Assembly (NCBI GenBank): GCA_963758205.1
Contig: CAVWUM010000006.1
Location: 124,001 to 188,000 of the forward strand
Direction: 5' to 3'
Length of the DNA stretch: 64,000 bases
DNA from: Owenweeksia sp963758205
GTDB taxonomy: Bacteria; Bacteroidota; Bacteroidia; Flavobacteriales; Schleiferiaceae
Positions 15,795 to 24,629 of the stretch are shown piece by piece. The stretch's first letter is position 1. Every line of letters starts with the position of its first letter. The position numbers were made by a program, and so were the translations under genes. The notes beneath the pieces are model-generated. The model worked only from the letters and a program-made list of their open reading frames with translations, was not told the DNA's origin and searched no databases.

Positions 15795-15827
15795 CACTCA
15801 GCCTGACCGAAAAGCCTTTTGGCGGCT

Positions 15828-15873
15828 GTCACCCTGAGTGCCCCGAACTTGTCTCGGGGTGTATCGAAGGGTG
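15828..15873. repeat. dispersed hairpin repeat (CACCCTGAG...CGAAGGGTG type)
   Basis: Outer arms CACCC/GGGTG and an inner CCCCGA/TCGGGG hairpin. The CCTGAG..TTGT..TCGAAGGGTG pattern is a dispersed repeat I know from many Bacteroidota genomes. No regulatory role is shown. Confidence 0.55.
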
Positions 15874-15914
15874 CCGCGCCCATACCTCAAAATCTTTTAA
15901 AGCACTTTTCTTAA

Positions 15915-15966
15915 ACCCCGCTGCCCACTTTAGTTTCCTAAAGTTCCTCTGCACGGGCAGCGGGGG
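15915..15966. promoter_or_regulatory. two-layer perfect hairpin upstream of WYL gene
   Basis: Outer arms CCCCGCTGCCC (15916-15926) and GGGCAGCGGGG (15955-15965) pair 11/11. Directly inside, ACTTTAG (15927-15933) and CTAAAGT (15938-15944) form a second perfect 7-bp hairpin with loop TTTC. It could be a terminator (TTTGTTT follows on the plus strand), a leader structure or a protein-binding site. It ends 94 nt before the WYL start. Confidence 0.45.
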
Positions 15967-16059
15967 TTTGTTTCAAATACAGGACAAAGTTGAAATGCCA
16001 CTGCGCAGTCTTTTTGCGTAGTAAAAACTTTTTTTACTTTATTCGTAAAAAAATTACAG

Positions 16060-17787
16060 ATGCCTGTAAATCGTAATGCCCTGGTGCGATACCGAACCAT
16101 AGATAATTGCCTGCGTAACCGCTTTAGAAAGTGGACTTTGGAAGACCTCATAGACGCCTGCTCGGAAGCTTTATATGAATACGAAGGCATTGATAAGGGC
16201 GTAAGCCGCAGAACGATACAAATGGATCTGCAGATGATGCGCAGTGATAAACTGGGCTACAATGCACCCATAATTGTACTGGATAAAAAGTTCTACACTT
16301 ATGAGGATGCAGACTATTCTATTACAAATATTCCGCTGACCGATGAGGATTTACGCAAGCTTACTGAAGTAACTGAAATCCTCAGGCAGTTTAAAGGTTT
16401 TACTCATTTTCAGGATATCAGCGGTATGGTGAACCGGCTGGAGGATAAAATCCATACTGCAAAAACTCACCAGGAACCCATTATAGATTTTGAGAAAAAC
16501 GAGAATCTGAAAGGTTTGGAGCACATAGACGTAATCTACCGTGCCATCCAGCAAAAGCTTTGTTTAAAACTTTGTTACCAAAGTTTTAAAGCCAGGGAAC
16601 CTCAAGAGTTTGTTTTTCATCCTTACTTGTTAAAGGAATTCCGAAACCGATGGTTTGTACTGGGCAAACGAAACAAAGGAAAAGTTACCCTTTTGCTTGC
16701 CCTGGATCGTATCCATGACATCGAAGTGCTGAAAACTCACCCCTACTACCCTGCCGATATTGACGTGCACAACTACTTTAAAAATGTAATTGGGGTAACC
16801 GTAAACGAAGGAAATAAACCAGAACGAGTAACTCTGTTTGTGGCACGGAGTAACGCTCCTTATGTTATTACTAAACCGCTTCACCCATCACAACAAGTAT
16901 TGGAAACTACCAATCACGGAATTGTAATTACCATAGATGTACAGCTGAACTTTGAGTTGGAAAGGGAAATACTTGGTTTTGGTCCGAATATGAAAGTACT
17001 TTCACCAGATCACTTTAAGCGCAGGATTAAGAATAACCTGCGCGATGGCCTTGATAACTATGAAACAGAAATTACTAACTCAAGACTTGGAAATGCCCGC
17101 CATCGTATTAAAAAAAGAGGTTATGATATTTTGGACAGTGTTTACTCCAAAAAGGAGGTTAACCAAATGAAAAACCTTGTGGGTAAATACATTCGTGAAA
17201 CCAAAGGTACAGAAGCAGTAAAGGAAACCCTCGCACTACGGCAACTACTGCTTAAGGTTCCTGAACTGCGCCAAATAATTCTAAACCAAAACCTCAAACA
17301 GATTCTGGATTCAATTTTCCCAAATGCCACACTTACTAAAGCAATTTACTTTAATAAGCCTCATTTAAGTAACTGGTATGTTACATGGCATCAGGACATT
17401 ACAATAAATGTCAAAGAACGTGTGGAGGCCACAGGCTACTCCGGTTGGACTCATAAGGAAGGCTTTTACGCAGTATGCCCGCCCATTAATTTGTTACAAA
17501 ACACCCTGGCTGTTCGCGTACATCTGGATGAATCCAATTCCACAAACGGCACGTTGCAGGTTATCCCAGGCTCACATACTCAAAAACTTGGCGATTCAGA
17601 AATCCAGATGATTACCCAAAACAGTAGCCCAACCATTTGTGATATTGGAAGTGGTGGAGTACAACTTATGAAACCACTATTGCTTCACTCTTCGTCTAAA
17701 TCCCGCTCACCCAAACCAAGGCGCGTTATTCATCTTGAGTTTTGTTGCGGTGAATTGGCAGAAGGACTGGAATGGAGCGAAGGCTGA
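16060..17787 (+). CDS. WYL-domain transcriptional regulator fused to a phytanoyl-CoA dioxygenase-like domain
   Basis: 575 residues. Residues 1-80 form a helix-turn-helix domain (SRRTIQMDLQMMR), and about 100-325 a WYL sensor domain (KLCLKLCYQSFKAREP, FHPYLLKEFRNRWFVLGK). From about 345 a second protein begins (KKRGYDILDSVYSKKEV) with the PhyH fold: Fe ligands H444-x-D446 (WHQD), LQVIPGSH, distal H543 and R near 553. PhyH enzymes are Fe(II)/2-oxoglutarate oxygenases. The fusion joins a ligand-sensing regulator to a possible RNA- or nucleobase-oxidising enzyme. It is divergent from the tRNA-like array, slipin and rtcB, as expected for their regulator. The reading frame is continuous with no sign of a shift. 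Substrate unknown. Confidence 0.85.
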   Translation: MPVNRNALVRYRTIDNCLRNRFRKWTLEDLIDACSEALYEYEGIDKGVSRRTIQMDLQMMRSDKLGYNAPIIVLDKKFYTYEDADYSITNIPLTDEDLRKLTEVTEILRQFKGFTHFQDISGMVNRLEDKIHTAKTHQEPIIDFEKNENLKGLEHIDVIYRAIQQKLCLKLCYQSFKAREPQEFVFHPYLLKEFRNRWFVLGKRNKGKVTLLLALDRIHDIEVLKTHPYYPADIDVHNYFKNVIGVTVNEGNKPERVTLFVARSNAPYVITKPLHPSQQVLETTNHGIVITIDVQLNFELEREILGFGPNMKVLSPDHFKRRIKNNLRDGLDNYETEITNSRLGNARHRIKKRGYDILDSVYSKKEVNQMKNLVGKYIRETKGTEAVKETLALRQLLLKVPELRQIILNQNLKQILDSIFPNATLTKAIYFNKPHLSNWYVTWHQDITINVKERVEATGYSGWTHKEGFYAVCPPINLLQNTLAVRVHLDESNSTNGTLQVIPGSHTQKLGDSEIQMITQNSSPTICDIGSGGVQLMKPLLLHSSSKSRSPKPRRVIHLEFCCGELAEGLEWSEG

Positions 17788-17846
17788 GACTTTAATTCTT
17801 AAAGTTTCTTATCCCCAATATCTCTATGCCTATATGCCTATGTGGT

Positions 17847-18356
17847 TTACACCTTCGTACTCAGCTTTTTCATCGCCTTTACCTTAGCTTTCAACCTACC
17901 CAACTCCTCCTGCAAAAACTCCTGCTCTTCCTTGCTTAAAGCTTCGGCCAGCGCAGCTTTAACGTAGTGTTTGGCAAGTTTCATTTCTCTCCTTCGTTCC
18001 AGTATTTGCGCCATAGACCACAGCACAAAAGATCTGCTTATGGTTGAGATTTTCTGGGCATGTTCCAACACTCGCTGGGCTTTTTCCAATTTCAATTGAT
18101 GGATGTAAAGCTTTACCAGATGTTCGTACGCACAGCCAAATTCAGGGTCAGCCATAATGGCCCGTTCGTAACTGAGCTCGGCCTCTGCGTAATTCTTCAG
18201 GTAGTTGGCCTGCAACTGCCCCATCAGGCAATTGGCGGCTGCATTCCTTTCATCATAGCTGAGGGCATACGTCAGGTTTTCCATCACTTCTGATAGCTCC
18301 CATGGATAATTTTCCAATGCTTTTAGGTAATATGTATTGGCTAATGAAGTTGCCAT
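17847..18356 (-). CDS. tetratricopeptide-repeat-like helical protein
   Basis: 169 residues, no signal peptide or membrane segment. About three TPR-like helix pairs are visible (DERNAAANCLMGQLQ, YAEAELSYERAIMADPEFGCAYEHL, LEKAQRVLEHAQKI), then a charged helical tail ending in KVKAMKKLSTKV. TPR proteins bind other proteins. It is convergent with the WYL-dioxygenase gene (59 nt between stops) and may belong to the RNA-repair locus, but that is only proximity. Upstream is a 480-nt gap with a repeat and a structured region that may be its leader. Confidence 0.75.
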   Translation of the reverse strand: MATSLANTYYLKALENYPWELSEVMENLTYALSYDERNAAANCLMGQLQANYLKNYAEAELSYERAIMADPEFGCAYEHLVKLYIHQLKLEKAQRVLEHAQKISTISRSFVLWSMAQILERRREMKLAKHYVKAALAEALSKEEQEFLQEELGRLKAKVKAMKKLSTKV

Positions 18357-18423
18357 TTTTCATAGTTTTTTTGGTTAGGAAATCTATTTGTTTTCGATAC
18401 ACCCATTTTTGCGGACTTATTGC

Positions 18424-18495
18424 AATTTCCACCTCCGTCTGGCCTTTGCAAAGGCAAAGACCAGCCACCTCCGCCAGCGGAGGACATCGCACAGA
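18424..18495. repeat. CACCTCCGCCAGCGGAGG repeat, inverted
   Basis: TCCACCTCCG, an inner GGCCTTTGC/GCAAAGGC hairpin and CCACCTCCGCCAGCGGAGGA. The right half nearly matches 13590-13616 near rtcB. Dispersed repeat; lies in the gap upstream of the TPR gene. Confidence 0.6.
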
Positions 18496-18532
18496 ACATA
18501 TTGTTGGGACTGAGGAAATGTCAGGTTTGGGC

Positions 18533-18680
18533 AAAAAAAATCCCGACCATTACTGACCGGGAGCGAACGCGTGCATTGCAGAGCAATGAGATTTAGCTCT
18601 CCGGTATCAGGTGTAATTTTATTTGTGGATAATCTGAAAAACGCATAATTCGCTCGCTTTAAAATTTGATGAGGCAAATC
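18533..18680 (-). ncRNA. structured leader or small RNA ending in a rho-independent terminator
   Basis: On the minus strand CATTGC-TCT-GCAATG forms a hairpin at about 18571-18585 inside a larger ACCGG.GAGC/GCTCCCGGT pairing. The terminator TCCCG...CGGGA (18541-18562) follows, with eight T (18533-18540). The GCTCCCGG strand could belong to either the upstream pairing or the terminator, the layout of an attenuator. No protein gene ends nearby, so this is either a small RNA or a leader of the TPR gene. I do not recognise a riboswitch class. Confidence 0.4.
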
Positions 18681-18774
18681 ACTTTAAAAACAAGCAATGC
18701 CGGAATATAAAATGAAAGAAAGCCTATTCCTGAAAAGTTATCGAAACCTAAAGCACTTTAACCGAAAGTCAGGA

Positions 18775-18808
18775 TAAAAAAAAGGCGCCTCTATGTGAGA
18801 CACCTTTT
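18775..18808 (-). terminator. rho-independent terminator
   Basis: On the minus strand AAGGTGTCTC pairs with GAGGCGCCTT (10 bp, two G-T) and is followed by about nine T. It lies 28 nt past the stop of the peptidase gene at 18836. Confidence 0.75.
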
Positions 18809-18835
18809 AAGTTACTTAGTAAAACCGTGGGTTGC

Positions 18836-20116
18836 TTATTTGGAATTATCATTTTGATAAAAACTATTTCCTATACCAGCCCACATATCGGCCAGCATCT
18901 CCCAAGGTACTTGTCCACGCCTTTTGGTTTCTGAAGTAAATATCTTAAGCATTTTATCCAAATGTTCATTTGTAGCACTACCTGCATATTTGGCAATGGT
19001 TTCAGCTACCTGTATGGCTAGCTGAGTAGCATTACCGGAAGCCCAGGCTTTACCATATTTGGTCCAGTAGTCTGCAGTGTCGTTATTGGCAGCTGCACTT
19101 TCTTCATATACCGTTTCGGCATAAGCTGGAGTAGCAACAACTTCTTTCTCGCTAAAGGTGATAAGTGTATTACCCTCCTCAAAAGCATCAAAGGATTGAT
19201 GTAAGGTTTCATCCTGCCAGCGAAGCTCCATATAACCCTCCGCAGGGCGATAAACGGCAGTGTACACTGTACCAAACCCATCATTATACTGACGGTTAAA
19301 AAGTGGTTTTTTCAAAAAAGCGCTGGCCAGAACTTCCGCTTTCAAATCGTTTTCTTTCAACTTTTGCTGCAAAAACTTTTCGCGCTCCAGTGTTTTTGAG
19401 AAGGCGGCATGCTCGGGCCAGTCAGGTGTTCCCTGGTGGTTTGTTGAAACCCGCATATCTGTAACCTTAGGTTTATGATCAGGAGCCAGCTGAAGCATTT
19501 TATATGCTCCTGTTTTATCCAGAACCATAATATTGTAAGCCATGTGGGTAGGTACTTTTTGCAAAGCTTCTGACGCTTCTTCTACGTCACTACAAAATTC
19601 GAGCACATACCGCAGTATAAAAGGAATGCCGAAGCCATCCCCCACAACCTTACGTCCACCAAAAGTGAGCGAGGCTACAAGTCCATCGGAGTTCATACCA
19701 TCTACCACACCCATAAGGCAATCTCCTGTGGCAATTACATGTTTACCATTCCATGCACTATTTAATACCGTGCCCTCACTTAAGTGCGGATGGTAATCAT
19801 AATTTCGCACCAATTGAGGGGGATTTTGAAGTATAGCCTGTGAGCAGCCTGTGATATAAGCGGGTGGCTGCCATCCGGTAAGAAACCGTTGAGCACCCCC
19901 ATCATTGCCGGCCAGCTCACACAACCTTTCATAAGTTGGCACTAATTCGGGCATGTATTGTTTAAGCATTTGTTGCGATGTCTTTAAGTCTGGCTTGTAC
20001 ATCGCCCCCTTAGATTCGAACCACGCTCTGTAGGCTGGCCAATGGGTATTAAAAAGTTTTTGCCACTTAGGACCGGGCTGGGCCTCAGCGATTGAATTGA
20101 AATTTAACTGGAGCAT
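18836..20116 (-). CDS. C45-family Ntn hydrolase (acyl-CoA:6-APA acyltransferase-like)
   Basis: 426 residues, no clear signal peptide. The nucleophile motif TGCSQ places C91 at the start of the mature Ntn domain, followed by the family hallmark RNYDYHP (104-110), SLTFGGR and VSTNHQGTPDWP. In this family the precursor is often cleaved just before the Cys, which then becomes an N-terminal nucleophile for amide hydrolysis or acyl transfer. The physiological substrate in Bacteroidota is not known. A charged C-terminal extension (about 340-426) is not typical. The gene is monocistronic with its own terminator and lies 118 nt from the MFS gene on the same strand. Confidence 0.8.
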   Translation of the reverse strand: MLQLNFNSIAEAQPGPKWQKLFNTHWPAYRAWFESKGAMYKPDLKTSQQMLKQYMPELVPTYERLCELAGNDGGAQRFLTGWQPPAYITGCSQAILQNPPQLVRNYDYHPHLSEGTVLNSAWNGKHVIATGDCLMGVVDGMNSDGLVASLTFGGRKVVGDGFGIPFILRYVLEFCSDVEEASEALQKVPTHMAYNIMVLDKTGAYKMLQLAPDHKPKVTDMRVSTNHQGTPDWPEHAAFSKTLEREKFLQQKLKENDLKAEVLASAFLKKPLFNRQYNDGFGTVYTAVYRPAEGYMELRWQDETLHQSFDAFEEGNTLITFSEKEVVATPAYAETVYEESAAANNDTADYWTKYGKAWASGNATQLAIQVAETIAKYAGSATNEHLDKMLKIFTSETKRRGQVPWEMLADMWAGIGNSFYQNDNSK

Positions 20117-20234
20117 ATATTTATTGGGGAGTGAGAGAGTTTTTATTAACTCTGTTTATATCGGTAATGAATAGAGATACAAACGTTTGCACATACCCTA
20201 TGTTTAGCCTTTCGGTTAAAACATTCAGGAAATT

Positions 20235-21515
20235 TCAAACCCTTTCCGGAACCCGATCTGCCAGTAAGGGTTCTTCTTCCATTAGTTTGGATTTATTGCT
20301 ATCGGCTACCTTACGAAGAGGCCTTAACACCAATAGGAGACTAAGTAACATAAGCACCCCCCCTGCAAAAAATGCGGCTCCGGAAAACTCTATGGGAGCA
20401 TAATCTCCTGTAAAGCGATAAAAAATAGTTGTCATGGTGGGAGGGCCCACAATAGCAGTAAGACTCATAAGACTGGTTAAAGCACCCTGCAATTTTCCTT
20501 GTTCGGTGGCTGGTACCTGGTTGGAAATTATACCCTGCAAGGTTGGCCCGGCAATACCACCCAAACAATAAGGAAGTATAAACAGGAACATCATCCAGCT
20601 TTGGCTGGCAAAGGCAAAAAGAAATAACCCAAATGCCCAAAGACTCATTCCTAATACTACTGTTGCCTTTTCACCCAAGGCACGCACTACGTATTTTATG
20701 AGCCCACCTTGCACCACAGCTACAATTATACCTACCAATGCCAGTGAATAACCCACATAACTCTTACTCCACTCAAACTCATACATAGTGAAAAAGGCCC
20801 AGGTTGACTGCACCGAATGGCTGGCGATATGGATAAAAACAAATGATGCTAGAAACCCGATCACCAAAGGATACCTCTTGAGATGTTTGAATGAGCCTAT
20901 AGGGTTGGCCTTTCTCCACTCAAATGCTGTGCGGTTTTCTGCTTTATGAGATTCAGGGAGCACGAAATACCCATATAAAAAGTTGAGGAAACTGAGCCCT
21001 GCTGCTACAAAAAAAGGAGCCCGATCTCCCCATAAATCACCGGTGATACCGCCTATTACGGGTCCAACAATAAATCCAAGGCCAAACGCAGCACCAATTA
21101 AACCGAAGTTTTGGGCGCGTTTATCGGGTGTGCTGATGTCGGCTATGTAAGCCGTGGCCACGGTAAAACTGGCTCCGGTAATACCTGCCAGTATTCGCCC
21201 AACAAATAGCCAGCCTATAGTTGGGGCCAGCGCATGAAATATGTAATCTATTCCCAATCCCAAAAGAGCCATCAGGATAATAGGTCTCCTACCAAATTTA
21301 TCGCTCAGCGCCCCAAGGGCGGGTGCGCACAAAAATTGCATTATAGCATAGGCGAACATCAACCACCCTCCTATTCTGGCAGCATCGCTAAGCCCGCTGC
21401 CATCAAGGCTTTCAATTAGTGTAGGCAGTACCGGAATAATTATACCGATACCTATTACATCAATTAAAATGGTAATAAAAATGAAGCTCAGAGATGCTTT
21501 TTGTCCTAAAGCCAT
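20235..21515 (-). CDS. MFS transporter, TetA-like drug exporter family
   Basis: 426 residues with about 12 membrane helices. Motif A GALSDKFGRRPI (about 68-79) and motif C GAAFGLGFIVGPVIGG (about 140-155) mark a proton-driven drug:H+ antiporter of the 12-TM TCR/Tet type. A central cytoplasmic loop follows helix 6 (SHKAENRTAFEWRK). The tail EEEPLLADRVPERV is soluble. No TetR regulator lies beside it, so tetracycline export should not be assumed; chromosomal Bacteroidota members have unknown substrates. Confidence 0.85.
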   Translation of the reverse strand: MALGQKASLSFIFITILIDVIGIGIIIPVLPTLIESLDGSGLSDAARIGGWLMFAYAIMQFLCAPALGALSDKFGRRPIILMALLGLGIDYIFHALAPTIGWLFVGRILAGITGASFTVATAYIADISTPDKRAQNFGLIGAAFGLGFIVGPVIGGITGDLWGDRAPFFVAAGLSFLNFLYGYFVLPESHKAENRTAFEWRKANPIGSFKHLKRYPLVIGFLASFVFIHIASHSVQSTWAFFTMYEFEWSKSYVGYSLALVGIIVAVVQGGLIKYVVRALGEKATVVLGMSLWAFGLFLFAFASQSWMMFLFILPYCLGGIAGPTLQGIISNQVPATEQGKLQGALTSLMSLTAIVGPPTMTTIFYRFTGDYAPIEFSGAAFFAGGVLMLLSLLLVLRPLRKVADSNKSKLMEEEPLLADRVPERV

Positions 21516-21606
21516 GGGATTGGTTTTGCGGTACCAAAGCTATTTTAAATTGGTGGAATGTAGATGATCCCGCAATCAATAAAAAAAGAAGAAACCTGAA
21601 TCCCAA

Positions 21607-23265
21607 CTAGCTATCCCGGCTTAAGGTTTTCCTGTTCTTAATCTCCTCGTCAAACACCTTATGATTTTCGGAATAATCCACCGGTACTTCAATCAGGTGT
21701 ACACCTTTGCTGTTAATACATTCCTCCATCTGTTTTTCAAAACCCTCGGCACTGCTTACCCGGTGGCCATGAGCGCCATAGCTTTCCGCATATTTTATAA
21801 AATCAGGATTGGCAAGTTCCAGCCCGTAATTTTCGAAGCCCATGTCTTCCTGCTTCCAACGGATCATGCCAAGGGCTTGGTCGTTCACGATAAGTATGGT
21901 TAAGTCAAGGCCCAACCGCACCGCTGTTTCCATTTCCTGTGAATTCATCATAAACCCACCATCCCCACAGATGGCCATTACCTTTCTTTCGGGGTGCACC
22001 ATTTTAGCAGCTATGGCCGAAGGAAGCCCTGCTCCCATTGAGGCCAGCGCATTGTCCAGCAAAATTCCATTTGGGTGATATGATTTGTAATTTCGGGCAA
22101 ACCACACCTTGTACATGCCATTATCCAGCGCCAGCATGCTATCGTCAGGCATTACCTCCCTCACGGTTTTCACCAGGTTTTGAGGGGTGATAGGAAATCT
22201 TCCGTTCAAATCTCCACCATTGCTGTAAATTTTTTCGTCCTGCACCTTTCGCACCTTATCGTAAAAACTGAAGTCCCACTGGCCTGAATCCAGCTTTTGG
22301 GTAAGCCGCTTTACGCTATCTGAAATATCCCCGATCAATTCATAGCGCGGTTGATACACCTCCACAATTTTGGCAGGGTTGAAGTTAACATGGATCACGC
22401 TCTTACCATCATCAGGTTGGGTGTAAAAAGGTGGTTTCTCTACAATATCGTGACCGATGTTTAACACCAAATCAGCCTCACGGATGGCATCGTGCACATA
22501 ATCATCCTGGCTTAATGCGGCCGTGCCGAGGTAGTGTTTGCTGCGCTCGTCCACTACGCCCTTCCCCATTTGGGTACAGAAAAAGGGAATACCGGTCTTT
22601 TCAATAAAATCAGCAATGGCCTCGCAGGTGTGGTTGCGCTTGGCATTCGCACCAATCATCACCAATGGAGATTGGGCTTTGCAAATGAGATCCGCCACCC
22701 TTTCCAGGTCTTCCTCCACGGCCAGGCCCGTATCGTGATACGATTCCTTATACACCAGTTTTTCCTCTACCTCTTGCTGGGCGATGTCTTCGGGTAGTTC
22801 AAGGTGCACCGCCCCTGGGGCTTCGTGCAGGGCTACTCTAAAAGCTTCTCTTACCCTGTAGGGAATGGTGCTGGCACTGAAAATCTGGCGTGTGAGTTTA
22901 GTAACAGGTTTCATCATGTCAATCACATCTATTACCTGAAATGCCGCCTGTTTGCGATTTATGACGGGTTTTTGTCCCGTGATCATCAGCATAGGCATAG
23001 CCCCGAGTTGAGAGTAGGCTGCTGCGGTAAGTAGGTTGGTAGCTCCCGGGCCAAGTGTACTCAGGCATACCCCGGGTTTTCCCGTAAGGCGACCATAAGT
23101 AGCCGCCATAAAACCTGCGGCCTGCTCATGCCGCGTTACTATTAGTTCAATGGAGGATTTTCGCAGTGACTCCAGTATGTCGAGGTTTTCTTCACCGGGA
23201 ATTCCAAAAATGTATTCCACACCTTCATTTTCAAGAGCTTTTACAAAAAGGTCAGAGGCTTTCAT
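21607..23265 (-). CDS. thiamine-diphosphate enzyme, acetolactate-synthase-like
   Basis: 552 residues with the three-domain layout of ThDP enzymes: an N-terminal PYR domain with catalytic E47 (TRHEQAAGF), a central FAD-like domain, and a C-terminal PP domain with GDGGFMMNSQEME and the terminal ND (about residues 430-460). The sequence LGPGATNL and the QALGMIRWKQ segment are of the acetolactate synthase large-subunit type. It stands alone, without ilvN, ilvC or alsD, so it resembles catabolic or stand-alone enzymes that condense pyruvate to acetolactate. Other ThDP lyases (for example glyoxylate carboligase type) cannot be excluded. Confidence 0.82.
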   Translation of the reverse strand: MKASDLFVKALENEGVEYIFGIPGEENLDILESLRKSSIELIVTRHEQAAGFMAATYGRLTGKPGVCLSTLGPGATNLLTAAAYSQLGAMPMLMITGQKPVINRKQAAFQVIDVIDMMKPVTKLTRQIFSASTIPYRVREAFRVALHEAPGAVHLELPEDIAQQEVEEKLVYKESYHDTGLAVEEDLERVADLICKAQSPLVMIGANAKRNHTCEAIADFIEKTGIPFFCTQMGKGVVDERSKHYLGTAALSQDDYVHDAIREADLVLNIGHDIVEKPPFYTQPDDGKSVIHVNFNPAKIVEVYQPRYELIGDISDSVKRLTQKLDSGQWDFSFYDKVRKVQDEKIYSNGGDLNGRFPITPQNLVKTVREVMPDDSMLALDNGMYKVWFARNYKSYHPNGILLDNALASMGAGLPSAIAAKMVHPERKVMAICGDGGFMMNSQEMETAVRLGLDLTILIVNDQALGMIRWKQEDMGFENYGLELANPDFIKYAESYGAHGHRVSSAEGFEKQMEECINSKGVHLIEVPVDYSENHKVFDEEIKNRKTLSRDS

Positions 23266-23444
23266 AGTTCAATTTTTTATTTACACCACTCCATTTAACA
23301 GGATATACTAGCATTGTTCTGAGGCATAGCCAGGAGCCAATGACGCCATTACAATAGCTGTTGAAATCTTAATACAGGAATAACTTTTCGGGCAAGGGTG
23401 AAGAGTTACTTCCGAGTATCTTCGCGGCCCCTATAAATGAAGTC

Positions 23445-24629
23445 ATGAAAAAAGCACTACTCCTACTGTGCCTGTTTTGCTATGCAGGTATGGCTCAGCA
23501 GCGCGAATTTACCGTTGCAACCTACAATAGTCTTCGTTACAGCCCACAGAATATTGATGCCCGGCATCCCTATTATCGCCAAATAATAGATAGTATAAAA
23601 CCCGATATTCTGGTAATGGAAGAGCTATCGGGTAGTGCCGCAGCCACCATGTTTTTAGATAGTGTGATGAATTTTGATAGCACCACTTACAGCATTGCAT
23701 CATTTTCTGACGGTCCTGACCTGGATATTGCCCTGTATTTTAAGTCGGTAAAATTTTCAGTACTCCCAACTATAAACCATCCAACCGCTCTTCGCGATAT
23801 TTTTCATTTCAGGCTGCTACCGGTTTATTCTGAGGATACCTTGTATGTATTTGGCGTGCATCTAAAGGCCAGCAGCGGATCGGCCAATGAGGCTAAAAGA
23901 GCTGCCGAAGTTGCAGTTTTAAGGAGTATAACTAATCAGTTTCCGGATAGCACCAATTTTTTAGTGTGTGGTGATTTCAATATTTACGGAAGCAATGAGC
24001 TTGCTTACCAAAATCTTTTAGCAGATAATGCTGGCGATGATGGCAACTTTCTGGATATCATCACCATGAATGGCACCTGGAATAATGGCAATTATGCTCA
24101 GTATCACACGCAAAGCCCACGTACTACGCAGTTTGGCGGGGGTGCCCATGGTGGTATGGACGACCGTTTTGATATGATTTTAATGTCTAATGAATTGAAA
24201 AGTGCTTCAGGTATTGGTTACAAAGCAAATAGCATGTATGTATTTGGTAATGACGGCCTGCACTATAATAAGGCCATTACTGATGCTCCAAATAATAATC
24301 AATATGATCAAGATATAAGGATGGCGTTACATCAGGCCTCTGACCATTTGCCCGTGGCAGCCACTTTTGCCTATACCCCCACTTATGTGGGATTAGAGCA
24401 ACTTCCGGCTTCTGAAAAAGTGGGAATAACTTACTCCAGGGAAGGTGTGGCTACTATTAGCAATCAGGAAAATCTAACCCTTGATGTTACCATCTATACT
24501 ATTCAGGGCCAGGTTCTTAATCAGTTCATTATCAGTAATAGCAAAACCTTGCATTTAAAACAGGGAGCCTACGTAATACAGGCGGAACATCAGGGACAAA
24601 CCATCCTTATCGAAAAATTCCTCAATTAA
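23445..24629 (+). CDS. secreted endonuclease/exonuclease/phosphatase-family protein with T9SS tail
   Basis: 394 residues. Signal peptide ending in GMAQ, then an EEP domain with the conserved metal and catalytic segments: MEELSG, VHLKASSG, VCGDFNIYGS, DRFDMIL and SDHLPVAATF. From about residue 320 a beta-sandwich with TIYTIQGQVLNQF and ending GQTILIEKFLN is a type A T9SS sorting domain, so the protein is exported across the outer membrane. The family cleaves phosphodiester bonds in nucleic acids, lipids or nucleotides; extracellular DNase or phosphodiesterase is likely. A TATCTTCG box about 19 nt before the start resembles the Bacteroidota -7 element. Confidence 0.88.
   Translation: MKKALLLLCLFCYAGMAQQREFTVATYNSLRYSPQNIDARHPYYRQIIDSIKPDILVMEELSGSAAATMFLDSVMNFDSTTYSIASFSDGPDLDIALYFKSVKFSVLPTINHPTALRDIFHFRLLPVYSEDTLYVFGVHLKASSGSANEAKRAAEVAVLRSITNQFPDSTNFLVCGDFNIYGSNELAYQNLLADNAGDDGNFLDIITMNGTWNNGNYAQYHTQSPRTTQFGGGAHGGMDDRFDMILMSNELKSASGIGYKANSMYVFGNDGLHYNKAITDAPNNNQYDQDIRMALHQASDHLPVAATFAYTPTYVGLEQLPASEKVGITYSREGVATISNQENLTLDVTIYTIQGQVLNQFIISNSKTLHLKQGAYVIQAEHQGQTILIEKFLN

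Noticed and set aside
18417..18677. 86-codon minus-strand ORF upstream of the TPR gene
   Set aside because: It runs through a dispersed repeat and the terminator hairpin and has no recognisable domain; RNA structure explains the region better.
20235..21515. Tetracycline resistance gene
   Set aside because: The TetA-like MFS has general drug-antiporter motifs but no TetR partner and no mobile context; substrate cannot be inferred.
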